8,874 nt of DNA from Prochloron sp. SP5CPC1. Its GTDB lineage: Bacteria > Cyanobacteriota > Cyanobacteriia > Cyanobacteriales > Prochloraceae. Under the pieces are notes generated by a model. The model was not told the DNA's origin, searched no databases, and saw nothing but the letters and a program-made list of their open reading frames with translations. This document shows, piece by piece, positions 1 to 5,929 of the stretch. The stretch covers positions 1 to 8,874 of the forward strand of contig JACONB010000089.1 in NCBI GenBank assembly GCA_014323965.1, in the 5' to 3' direction. Made by a program: the position numbers and the translations under genes. Numbering within the stretch: position 1 is the first letter of the stretch; each line of letters opens with the position of its first letter.

Positions 1-1187
1 AGGTTATATATTTTTTCAAATTCCGTCTCTTCTGTCTTAGCGGTTCCCGTCATACCTGCTAATTTAGGATAGAGGAGGAAGAAGTTTTGATAGGTAATGG
101 TGGCCAAAGTTTGAGTTTCATTTTGAATTTCCACTTTTTCTTTAGCTTCAATTGCCTGGTGTAAACCATCGCTCCACCTTCTTCCCGCCAATACCCGCCC
201 TGTAAACTCATCCACAATCACCACTTCCCCGTTGCGAACCATATAGTTCACATCTTTGGTGAATAGTTCTTTCCCTTTAATCGCATTAAAGATATAATGC
301 GCCCAAGGATTTTCCGGATCATATAAATCCGTCACCCCCAGTAACCTTTCAGCGGAGGCAAAACCCTGATCCGTCATGAGAACGTTACGAGCTTTTTCGT
401 CTACCTCATAATCTCCTTCATCGTCGTCGGTTTGGCGTACTAGCTGCTGGGCAATTTCCGCCGCCTTCAGATATTTTTCCGTGGGACGTTCTACTTGTCC
501 AGAAATAATCAGGGGTGTTCTGGCTTCGTCGATGAGGATAGAATCTACTTCATCTATAATACAGTAATTAAAAGGTCGTTGTACTACTTCAGCGATGGAT
601 GTAGCCATATTATCCCGCAGATAATCAAAACCCAGTTCGCTGTTAGTGGTGTAGGTAATATCACAGCCATAGTTTTTCTTTCGTTCCGGGGGACTCATAC
701 CCGATTGAATCAGCCCGACGCTGAGTCCCAGGAAGCGATGTACTTGTCCCATCCACTCAGCATCCCGTCGTGCGAGGTAGTCGTTCACAGTGACAATATG
801 TACCCCTTTCCCTGTTAGAGCATTCAGATAAGCAGGTAAAGTGGCTACGAGAGTTTTTCCTTCTCCCGTTTTCATCTCAGCAATTTGTCCTTTGTGGAGA
901 ACGATACCCCCCAGTAACTGAACATCGTAGTGGCGCATCCCCAAAACCCGTTGAGCTGCTTCCCTTACTACGGCAAAGGCTTCTGGAAGGATATCATCTA
1001 AAATTTCTAGGCGATCGCTCTCTGTTTTCCCTTTTTCTAATTGCTCTTTAAATTCGGCTGTTTTCGCCGCCAGTTTGGTATCATCCAGCTGTTTGATATC
1101 TTCTTCGAGCAAATTTATTTCTTTGATTAAAGGCTGGAATCTTTTCAGTTTGCGGGCGTTGGGATCCCCAAGAAGGTTCTTAAACAT
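1..1187 (-). CDS. secA: Preprotein translocase ATPase SecA (N-terminal 395 codons, runs off left edge)
   Basis: SecA is the ATP-driven motor that pushes unfolded preproteins through the SecYEG channel; in cyanobacteria it serves both plasma and thylakoid membranes. The reading frame is open from ATG at 1187 to the window edge. It starts MFKNLLGDPNARKLKR and shows Walker A MKTGEGKT (residues 105-112), VNDYLARRDAEWMG, GFDYLRDNMA, Walker B DEVDSILIDEART (from residue 212), the preprotein cross-linking region, then FTGRVLAGRRWSDGLHQA and AGMTGTAKTEE (from residue 377), which opens the second nucleotide-binding domain. The rest of NBD2, the scaffold and C-terminal domains lie beyond position 1; bacterial SecA is usually 800-950 residues. 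No frameshift is seen. The start is 39 bp after the Uma2 stop. No strong Shine-Dalgarno lies close to the ATG (AGGAAA is about 13 nt away), and a promoter could lie in the AT-rich gap or inside the Uma2 gene. Identity is near certain. Confidence 0.97.
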   Translation of the reverse strand, partial: MFKNLLGDPNARKLKRFQPLIKEINLLEEDIKQLDDTKLAAKTAEFKEQLEKGKTESDRLEILDDILPEAFAVVREAAQRVLGMRHYDVQLLGGIVLHKGQIAEMKTGEGKTLVATLPAYLNALTGKGVHIVTVNDYLARRDAEWMGQVHRFLGLSVGLIQSGMSPPERKKNYGCDITYTTNSELGFDYLRDNMATSIAEVVQRPFNYCIIDEVDSILIDEARTPLIISGQVERPTEKYLKAAEIAQQLVRQTDDDEGDYEVDEKARNVLMTDQGFASAERLLGVTDLYDPENPWAHYIFNAIKGKELFTKDVNYMVRNGEVVIVDEFTGRVLAGRRWSDGLHQAIEAKEKVEIQNETQTLATITYQNFFLLYPKLAGMTGTAKTEETEFEKIYN

Positions 1188-1226
1188 AGCTCTACTATTA
1201 TTTCCTGTATCATCTATAATGTAATT

Positions 1227-2084
1227 CTATAGTGCATCAGGGTTAACTCCCATTTCTCGTAAAAGCTGTGCTAACTTTTCAGAACGTTGGCGTTCACTTT
1301 CAGCCCTTTGTTCGGAGATTTCAGCACGTTGGCGTTCACTTTCAGCACGTTGGCGTTCACTTTCAGCTCGTTGGTGTTCACTTTCAGCCCTTTGTTCCAA
1401 AGTTTGGATTTTAGACTGTTCCTCCTTCATTAAGTGCTCAACCAAAGGAGGATTCAGCAGTTCTTTTACCGATAAAACTAGCTCAGGAAACTGAGGAGAA
1501 ACAATGGAAGTACCTTCCTTGAAATCTACCCAATCGTATCCCTCTTCGTTGTTAGGTTTAGTAAACACCCTCACTATTTTGTCTTTCGGATCTACTATCC
1601 AATATTCCGCAATTTGCGCCAATTCATATTCATTGCGTTTAATCACATAATCATCCCGGCGATTACTACTGACAATTTCTACCACCAAAATGGGTTTTTC
1701 AGCAAAATCTAAAACTCCAGCCCCGATGCGATGAAGAACTTGCTCCCAAACAGTTTGGCTACATACTACCAAATCGGGAATTCGAGATGTATTTTCTTCC
1801 GTTCGCACACCCGTAGCTAAAGCATTCACCACTAAATCCAAGTTTCCAGTAGCAAAATAACGCTGGAACTTGTAGAGCAGAAACCTGCAAATATTTGTAT
1901 GTAAGTGGGTAGATGCTGCCATAGGTACTAGTTTTCCTCTAACTAATTCATAGCGAACATCCGGTTCTCCTTCATATTCGAGATATTCTTGGAAGGTGGG
2001 CGCGCGCGGACTATTTTGTCTTATATCATACCAGATCCTCAGCTGTCCACTTTGTTTCTCTCGCGCCAAGGCTAAGGGGCGCAA
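1227..2084 (-). CDS. Uma2-family (DUF820) PD-(D/E)XK nuclease-like protein with coiled-coil tail; 5' end doubtful
   Basis: This is a Uma2-family protein, a restriction-endonuclease-like fold that is very abundant in cyanobacteria and whose cellular role is unknown. In the open frame counted from TTG at 2084, the family opening TFQEYLEYEGEPDVRYELVRGKLVPM lies at 30-55, the PD motif at 103-104 (RIPDLVV), the acidic residue E136 in LVVEIVSS and the lysine K149 in YVIKRNEY, followed by AEYWIVDP. The presumed catalytic set is therefore intact. Residues about 217-275 form a charged coiled coil made of AESERQR heptads. The start is not settled: the first 25 or so residues (MRPLALAREKQSG...) do not look like the family and come from repeat-like DNA, no in-frame ATG precedes residue 55, and a well-placed ATG at 2029 lies in another frame (see findings). 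The gene may be inactive or translated from a non-standard start. It sits alone between moxR and secA with no link to either pathway. The family call is firm; whether it works is unclear. Confidence 0.85.
   Translation of the reverse strand: MRPLALAREKQSGQLRIWYDIRQNSPRAPTFQEYLEYEGEPDVRYELVRGKLVPMAASTHLHTNICRFLLYKFQRYFATGNLDLVVNALATGVRTEENTSRIPDLVVCSQTVWEQVLHRIGAGVLDFAEKPILVVEIVSSNRRDDYVIKRNEYELAQIAEYWIVDPKDKIVRVFTKPNNEEGYDWVDFKEGTSIVSPQFPELVLSVKELLNPPLVEHLMKEEQSKIQTLEQRAESEHQRAESERQRAESERQRAEISEQRAESERQRSEKLAQLLREMGVNPDAL
1282..1407 (-). repeat. Tandem 21-bp coding repeat (heptad coiled coil)
   Basis: Six consecutive 21-bp units begin at 1282, 1303, 1324, 1345, 1366 and 1387. The units at 1324 and 1345 are identical; those at 1282 and 1366 differ from them by two bases each; those at 1303 and 1387 are more diverged. 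On the minus strand each unit encodes one heptad of the type AESERQR or AEISEQR, so gain or loss of a unit keeps the Uma2 reading frame and lengthens or shortens the coiled coil by two helical turns. This is a coding minisatellite, not a CRISPR array, because there are no spacers. Confidence 0.9.
2027..2040 (-). promoter_or_regulatory. Probable original ribosome binding site and ATG of the Uma2 gene, now followed by a stop
   Basis: On the minus strand GAGG (2037-2040) stands 7 nt before ATG (2027-2029), the best initiation signal in this area. The frame it opens reads Met-Ile-stop-Asp-Lys-Ile-Val-Arg-Ala, then runs into the CG-dinucleotide tract at 2001-2008, after which the family sequence continues in a different frame. 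I infer that this was the ancestral start and that a nonsense change plus a 2-bp slip separated it from the body of the gene. A chance match is possible. Confidence 0.45.
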
Positions 2085-2130
2085 AGGGACGCAATTAAGT
2101 TAAACAGCGGAAATTCAACTGCTGGTTCCA

Positions 2131-2150
2131 GTATCCGCGTTCATCTGCGT
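2131..2150 (-). repeat. Two-unit 10-bp repeat in the moxR-Uma2 gap
   Basis: Read on the minus strand, 2150-2131 holds two decamers, ACGCAGATGA and ACGCGGATAC, matching the three-unit array upstream of plsC at 5871-5900. The surrounding gap (2085-2225) contains no gene that I can support. Next to the Uma2 gene, 2070-2097 holds a second low-complexity motif (GGGGCGCAAAGGGACGCAAT) that resembles the dispersed CGCAAAG-type repeats common between cyanobacterial genes. Confidence 0.6.
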
Positions 2151-2225
2151 TAAGGAGCGGTTCACTTTCATTATCTTTATTTGGGGGCATCCATCCTCAG
2201 AAGCTGGTAATTGTCATGGTACGTG

Positions 2226-3146
2226 CTAACTGTCAAAACTTTCTACAGGTATCTGGGAAAGCAACCGCTGGACAATTCTCTTACCATTACCACCCCCTGC
2301 GGGAATAATGCGATGAGAAAGGACTGCTGGGGCCACAAACTTAACATCATCGGGAATAGCATAGTCCCTATTTTCTAAGAAAGCCAAAGCCTGGGTTGCC
2401 CGCTGCAATGCTACTGTTCCTCTGGGGCTGACTCCCAAGGTGATTTCCTCATCAGTACGAGATGCCCGCACTAAATTGAGCATGTATTGCTGCAACGACT
2501 CACTCACTTTTACTTTACTTGCTTCCTGTTGTAACTCTTCTACTTCAGCGAGAGAAACACAGGGGGAAAGTTTCTCAAAATCGATTTGATTTTGCTGTCG
2601 TTGCAGCATTTGTAACTCTTCTGCTGCGGTAGGATAGCCTAAGCTGAAGGAGAGGGTAAAACGATCCATTTGTGCTTCGGGCAAAGGGAAAGTGCCTTGA
2701 TACTCGATGGGATTTTGGGTAGCAATGACAAAAAATGGTTTTGGTACTGGACGAGATTCCCCATCTATAGTAACTTGTTGCTCTTCCATCACCTCCAGTA
2801 AAGCTGACTGAGTACGGGGAGTTGCCCGATTTATTTCGTCAGCCAGGAGCACGTTGGTGAAGGCTGGACCTGCCATAAATTCAAACTCCCGGCTGCTGGG
2901 ATTCCAAATATTAGTTCCGGTAATATCAGTGGGTAATAAGTCAGGAGTGCATTGAACCCGCTGAAACTTGCCGTCGATGGACCGAGCTAGAGATTTAGCC
3001 AGGAGGGTTTTCCCCACTCCCGGCACGTCTTCCAGCAGGGCGTGTCCCTCGCTCAGCAGTGCTACCATAACTAAGCGTATGGCATTAGCTTTGCCAACAA
3101 TAGTACGACCCAAATTATCGGTCAAGGTTGAGATTTTTTCTTGCAT
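2226..3146 (-). CDS. MoxR-family AAA+ ATPase
   Basis: MoxR AAA+ ATPases are hexameric chaperone-like motors thought to help mature or activate partner protein complexes, often together with VWA-domain proteins. The 306-residue protein is full length for the family. It shows Walker A VPGVGKT (41-47), Walker B LLADE (100-104) followed by INRA, the sensor 1 asparagine in ATQNP (N145), the arginine-finger region PEAQMDRF (R162) and the sensor 2 helix motif GVSPRG (R242), with a C-terminal lid domain to the end. No key residue is missing. It starts at ATG 18 bp after the ribF stop, which suggests co-transcription with ribF and the hydrolase before it. No clear Shine-Dalgarno is visible. The usual neighbours of this family (DUF58, transglutaminase-like or VWA genes) are not found downstream, so its client is unknown. 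The family call is certain; the role is not. Confidence 0.95.
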   Translation of the reverse strand: MQEKISTLTDNLGRTIVGKANAIRLVMVALLSEGHALLEDVPGVGKTLLAKSLARSIDGKFQRVQCTPDLLPTDITGTNIWNPSSREFEFMAGPAFTNVLLADEINRATPRTQSALLEVMEEQQVTIDGESRPVPKPFFVIATQNPIEYQGTFPLPEAQMDRFTLSFSLGYPTAAEELQMLQRQQNQIDFEKLSPCVSLAEVEELQQEASKVKVSESLQQYMLNLVRASRTDEEITLGVSPRGTVALQRATQALAFLENRDYAIPDDVKFVAPAVLSHRIIPAGGGNGKRIVQRLLSQIPVESFDS

Positions 3147-3164
3147 AGTAATGTTATTGCAATT

Positions 3165-4166
3165 TTAATATGTACTATTGTTAGTAAAGTTAGATTGAAA
3201 CAGGGTTCTAGCCAGTTGGCAATCCTCAGCAATAGTAGCTTTGAGAGCCTCAAGAGAGGAAAACTTTTGTTCAGAGCGCATAAACCTATATAAGCTAGCA
3301 GTAATTGTTTTGCCATACAAGTTTCCAGACCAATCTAACAAGTGAACTTCCACTGTAGTAGTTTTACCATCAACTGTGGGGCGACAACCTACGTTCATAA
3401 CTCCTCTTAGGGTGGGGGCAACTCTTACCAAGTAAACTCCTCGTCTGGGGAGAAACTTATTGGGGGGTATTTGGAGGTTGGCGGTGGGAAAGCCTATTTT
3501 GCTCCCCAGCCGAGCACCTTGGACTACCTTACCTGTTAGACTATAGGCACGTCCTAGTAGTCTATTAGCTAGGGGAATATCACCTTTTTGGAGGGCTGTG
3601 CGAAGGTGGGAGGAGCTAATACGAATCTGTTTTTCATGGTTATTTTTAGGAGTTGTTTCCAGAGATGCGATGGATACTTCCACACCGAATTGAGAAGCGA
3701 TCGCCTTTAAATCTTTCGCCGTTCCCGTCCGCCGATGACCAAAGCGAAAATCTTCGCCAACGCTAATAAAAGATACTTGTAACTGCTCTACCAATATTTT
3801 GGCCACAAATTCTTGAGGAGAAAATTGAGCAAGAATCTTGTCAAAGGGTAAAAGAACTAATTGTTTAATTCCCAATCTTTCTAGCTCTTGAATTTTTTCT
3901 GGTAAGGGAGTGAGCAGCTTGCTAGTGACCCCCGTAAAAAACTCCTGGGGGTGGGGATTAAATGAAACTACAGTAGGAACGCAAGCCTTGTGCTCTGCTG
4001 TTTTATTTTGTTGTTTATGGACAGATGGGGCAAGATCCAAAGGATGGTTGACATACCGTAAAATCGGTTGGATTACTTGCTGATGCCCTCTATGAATACC
4101 ATCAAAGTTTCCGAGGGCGATGGCGTTTGGCTTTAAAACTTGATTTGTTGAAGATGTTACCCACAC
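3165..4166 (-). CDS. ribF: Bifunctional riboflavin kinase / FMN adenylyltransferase (FAD synthetase) RibF
   Basis: RibF phosphorylates riboflavin to FMN and then adenylates it to FAD in the cytoplasm, supplying all flavoenzymes. The 333 residues cover both domains. The N-terminal adenylyltransferase has GNFDGIHRGH (19-28), SFNPHP (68-73), VGEDFRFGHRRTG (136-148) and the ISSSHLR variant of the ISSTxIR motif (183-189). The C-terminal kinase domain (about 205-325) has GFPTAN (225-230), NVGCRPTV (258-265) and VEVHLLDW with the likely catalytic base E273, then NLYGK. The start is GTG at 4166, giving MWVTSS, the opening I expect for cyanobacterial RibF. It overlaps the end of the preceding hydrolase gene by 10 bp, so translation is probably coupled. 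There is no room for an FMN riboswitch directly upstream. A short extra stretch at about 44-62, rich in Lys, Gln and His, may be a loop insertion in the first domain. Identity is firm. Confidence 0.97.
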   Translation of the reverse strand: MWVTSSTNQVLKPNAIALGNFDGIHRGHQQVIQPILRYVNHPLDLAPSVHKQQNKTAEHKACVPTVVSFNPHPQEFFTGVTSKLLTPLPEKIQELERLGIKQLVLLPFDKILAQFSPQEFVAKILVEQLQVSFISVGEDFRFGHRRTGTAKDLKAIASQFGVEVSIASLETTPKNNHEKQIRISSSHLRTALQKGDIPLANRLLGRAYSLTGKVVQGARLGSKIGFPTANLQIPPNKFLPRRGVYLVRVAPTLRGVMNVGCRPTVDGKTTTVEVHLLDWSGNLYGKTITASLYRFMRSEQKFSSLEALKATIAEDCQLARTLFQSNFTNNSTY

Positions 4167-5047
4167 ACTGCAATTTTGCTTTCTTTTTTTGTTTCTGATA
4201 GAGAGGCGAACAAATCAATGGATTCACCTTCTCGAGCTAAGATTGTCCCTGGTAATGCTGTATGTGCTTGTTGGGCAATACCATCGAGGAAATCGTCGTC
4301 GTGCAGAGGTTCGTGGTGGAAGATTACCAGCTTTTTTACGGATGCTGCTTTGGCTAATTTCACTGCTTCCTGCCAAGTAGAATGTCCCCAGCCGACTTTA
4401 CTTGATTTTAGATCGTAGTATTCTTCGTCAGTATAAGTGCAATCAATAATCACCACATCAGCTTTATGAGCTAGTCGAAAAATATTTTCATCTAACTCAT
4501 CTGGCAAATGTTCTGTATCTGTAATATAAGCTGCTATTTTATCACGCCAGTTTACTCTATAGCCTACCGCTTCTCCAGGATGATTTAGCTTGGCAGTGTA
4601 GATAGTAATGTCTCCCAAAACCAACTTTTCCCCTATTTCCAGATCGTAAAACTGAAGATCTGCCTGCATAATTTGTAAGGGAACGGGAAAGTTGGGGTGA
4701 AGCATCTGTTCGTTAAGACACTGTTTTATCGTTGCTCCACTGGGTGTTCTAGCTCCATAGATTTTGAAAGTATTGCCTTTGATGAAAGCGGGGCTGAAGA
4801 AGGGAAAGCCTTGAATGTGGTCCCAGTGGGTGTGGCTAAAGAATAGGTGAGCGGACACTGGCATTTTTGAAAGCAGGGACTGACCGAGAACGCGCAAGCC
4901 AGTACCGCCATCAAAAATGAGCCGTTCGCCACCTACTTCCATCTCAACACAAGAGGTATTTCCTCCGTAACGGACGGTTTCCGCTCCAGGACAGGGTATA
5001 CTTCCTCTGACGCCCCAAAAGTTTATTTTAAATTGGTTTTGCATCAT
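4157..5047 (-). CDS. Metallo-beta-lactamase-fold hydrolase (RNase Z/PhnP-like), substrate unknown
   Basis: This is a 296-residue metallo-beta-lactamase-fold enzyme, predicted to bind two metal ions and cleave a phosphodiester or similar bond. The opening FWGVRGSIPCPG (10-21) with YGGNTSCVE (27-35) is typical of a bacterial subgroup often annotated only as MBL-fold hydrolase. Metal ligands visible are HTHWDH (H72, H74, D76, H77), H156 in KLNHPGEAVGY, D177 in YITDTEH and H245 in VIFHHEP; H222 in GWGHSTW is a further conserved-looking histidine. It has no signal peptide or membrane segment, so it is probably cytoplasmic. Two ATG codons stand in tandem at 5047 and 5044; either could be used, and neither has a strong Shine-Dalgarno. 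It is the first gene after a 177-bp AT-rich gap and overlaps ribF by 10 bp, so it probably leads the hydrolase-ribF-moxR operon. A role in nucleotide or flavin-related chemistry is possible from context but unproven. Confidence 0.9.
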   Translation of the reverse strand: MMQNQFKINFWGVRGSIPCPGAETVRYGGNTSCVEMEVGGERLIFDGGTGLRVLGQSLLSKMPVSAHLFFSHTHWDHIQGFPFFSPAFIKGNTFKIYGARTPSGATIKQCLNEQMLHPNFPVPLQIMQADLQFYDLEIGEKLVLGDITIYTAKLNHPGEAVGYRVNWRDKIAAYITDTEHLPDELDENIFRLAHKADVVIIDCTYTDEEYYDLKSSKVGWGHSTWQEAVKLAKAASVKKLVIFHHEPLHDDDFLDGIAQQAHTALPGTILAREGESIDLFASLSETKKESKIAVCG

Positions 5048-5224
5048 AGATATAGATCTTTTTCATAAACTGCCTGATATGCTACCTTATACCTAGACTT
5101 CTTGAGAAAGTCATCTTTTACTTATCTGAAAGTATACTAATTACAATTAAAATTGCTCATATTCATTGATAAGATTATAATAAATTTAATATTATTCTCT
5201 TTTACAAGAAAAGCTCTCTTCTCC
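5048..5224 (-). promoter_or_regulatory. AT-rich intergenic region, probable promoter of the hydrolase-ribF-moxR operon
   Basis: This 177-bp gap between the plsC stop and the hydrolase start contains no gene and is clearly richer in A and T than the coding DNA on either side. On the minus strand it holds two -10-like hexamers, TATAAT at 5174-5179 and TATACT at 5131-5136, neither with a good -35 match at 16-18 bp. A weak CTTTT/AAAAG hairpin (about 5200-5217) just after plsC has no clean T tract, so I do not call a terminator. The position makes a promoter here likely, but the exact site is a guess. Confidence 0.35.
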
Positions 5225-5863
5225 TCAACGTCCGAGATCATGCATAGCGGCGATCGCCGTCACACATTTTGCCGTTACTGCTTCCAAACTATCGCGCTGG
5301 GTGGAGTTCGGTGGTGCTATAGGTTCGCCTATTCTCACCGTCACGGGTACGGATTTGGGGAATTTTGACCCCTGAGAAAATATTTTTTCCGTTCCCCACA
5401 AACTCACTGGTAGTAGGGATGCTCCTGTTTTCGCTGCTATCATGGCTGCACCTAATTTGGGAGAGGTTATGCGACCATCAGGAGTACGAGTTCCCTGTAG
5501 GAATATACCTGTTGCCCAGCCTTCTTTTAAAGCGTTCATAGCAGCCTTAATCGCACTGCGGTCTGCTTCTTGCCTCTTCACCGGGTAGGCACCGTATAAT
5601 TTCATCCATTGCTTTAATAGGGGAACCGCAAATAATTCTTCTTTGGCCATAAAAGCAACGGGACGACCGACGCCGCAGGAGAGGATGGGCGGATCCAAGT
5701 TACTAGCATGATTGCTTACTACCACAACAGGTCCTTGAGTTGGTACTTTTTGTCCTCCATAGATTCGACCGCGAAAATATACCCGCAGGATAGGAGCCAC
5801 TACCGACCATTTTAAATAGTGATAAAGTATCAAGCTGGAAACTGGTTCTCTATTGTTTGTCAT
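5225..5863 (-). CDS. plsC: 1-acyl-sn-glycerol-3-phosphate acyltransferase (PlsC type)
   Basis: PlsC adds the second acyl chain to lysophosphatidic acid, giving phosphatidic acid, the precursor of all glycerolipids including thylakoid galactolipids; it works at the inner face of the membrane. The 212-residue protein shows the acyltransferase box NHASNLDP with catalytic H52 and D57 (HX4D), block II GAYPVKR (91-97), block III FLQGTRTPDG (121-130) and block IV LLPVSLWG (150-157). A hydrophobic N-terminal stretch (about 11-29) may anchor it to the membrane. Block III carries Gln where the family consensus has Glu (PEGTR). The ATG at 5863 gives MTNNREPVSS, a sensible family start, but has no Shine-Dalgarno: a decamer repeat ends 7 nt upstream. 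It is the last gene of the plsX-fabH-fabD-plsC series. Family and neighbourhood agree well; cyanobacteria carry several paralogues, so which acyl-ACP it prefers cannot be said. Confidence 0.93.
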   Translation of the reverse strand: MTNNREPVSSLILYHYLKWSVVAPILRVYFRGRIYGGQKVPTQGPVVVVSNHASNLDPPILSCGVGRPVAFMAKEELFAVPLLKQWMKLYGAYPVKRQEADRSAIKAAMNALKEGWATGIFLQGTRTPDGRITSPKLGAAMIAAKTGASLLPVSLWGTEKIFSQGSKFPKSVPVTVRIGEPIAPPNSTQRDSLEAVTAKCVTAIAAMHDLGR

Positions 5864-5870
5864 TTGTAAA

Positions 5871-5900
5871 CCGCAGATGAACGCAGATAAACGCCGATGA
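5871..5900 (+). repeat. Three-unit 10-bp repeat between fabD and plsC
   Basis: Three adjacent decamers, CCGCAGATGA, ACGCAGATAA and ACGCCGATGA, fill half of the 66-bp gap and end 7 nt before the plsC ATG. The same unit occurs twice at 2131-2150 in the opposite orientation relative to the window. Decamers of this kind (ACGCAGATGA-like) are frequent dispersed repeats in bacterial intergenic DNA; this is from memory, not from a search. Confidence 0.8.
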
Positions 5901-5929
5901 ATACATATGATGGTAATGGTAAGATAGAT

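Noticed and set aside
495..818. Plus-strand open frame of 107 codons
   Set aside because: It lies wholly antisense to the conserved SecA motor domain, and its product shows no recognisable domain.
1282..1407. Possible CRISPR array
   Set aside because: The 21-bp units are directly adjacent with no spacers and encode regular heptads in frame.
3122..3316. Minus-strand open frame of 64 codons overlapping the ribF-moxR junction
   Set aside because: It overlaps the coding ends of two well-supported genes in another frame and resembles no family I know.
4157..4200. FMN riboswitch upstream of ribF
   Set aside because: The sequence before ribF is the coding end of the hydrolase gene, and no RFN-type conserved helices are visible.
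5195..5224. Rho-independent terminator after plsC
   Set aside because: The stem is only about five A-T-rich base pairs and no clear T tract follows on the minus strand.
5153..5368. Plus-strand open frame of 71 codons starting in the AT-rich gap
   Set aside because: Most of it is antisense to the end of plsC, and there is no ribosome binding site or family resemblance.
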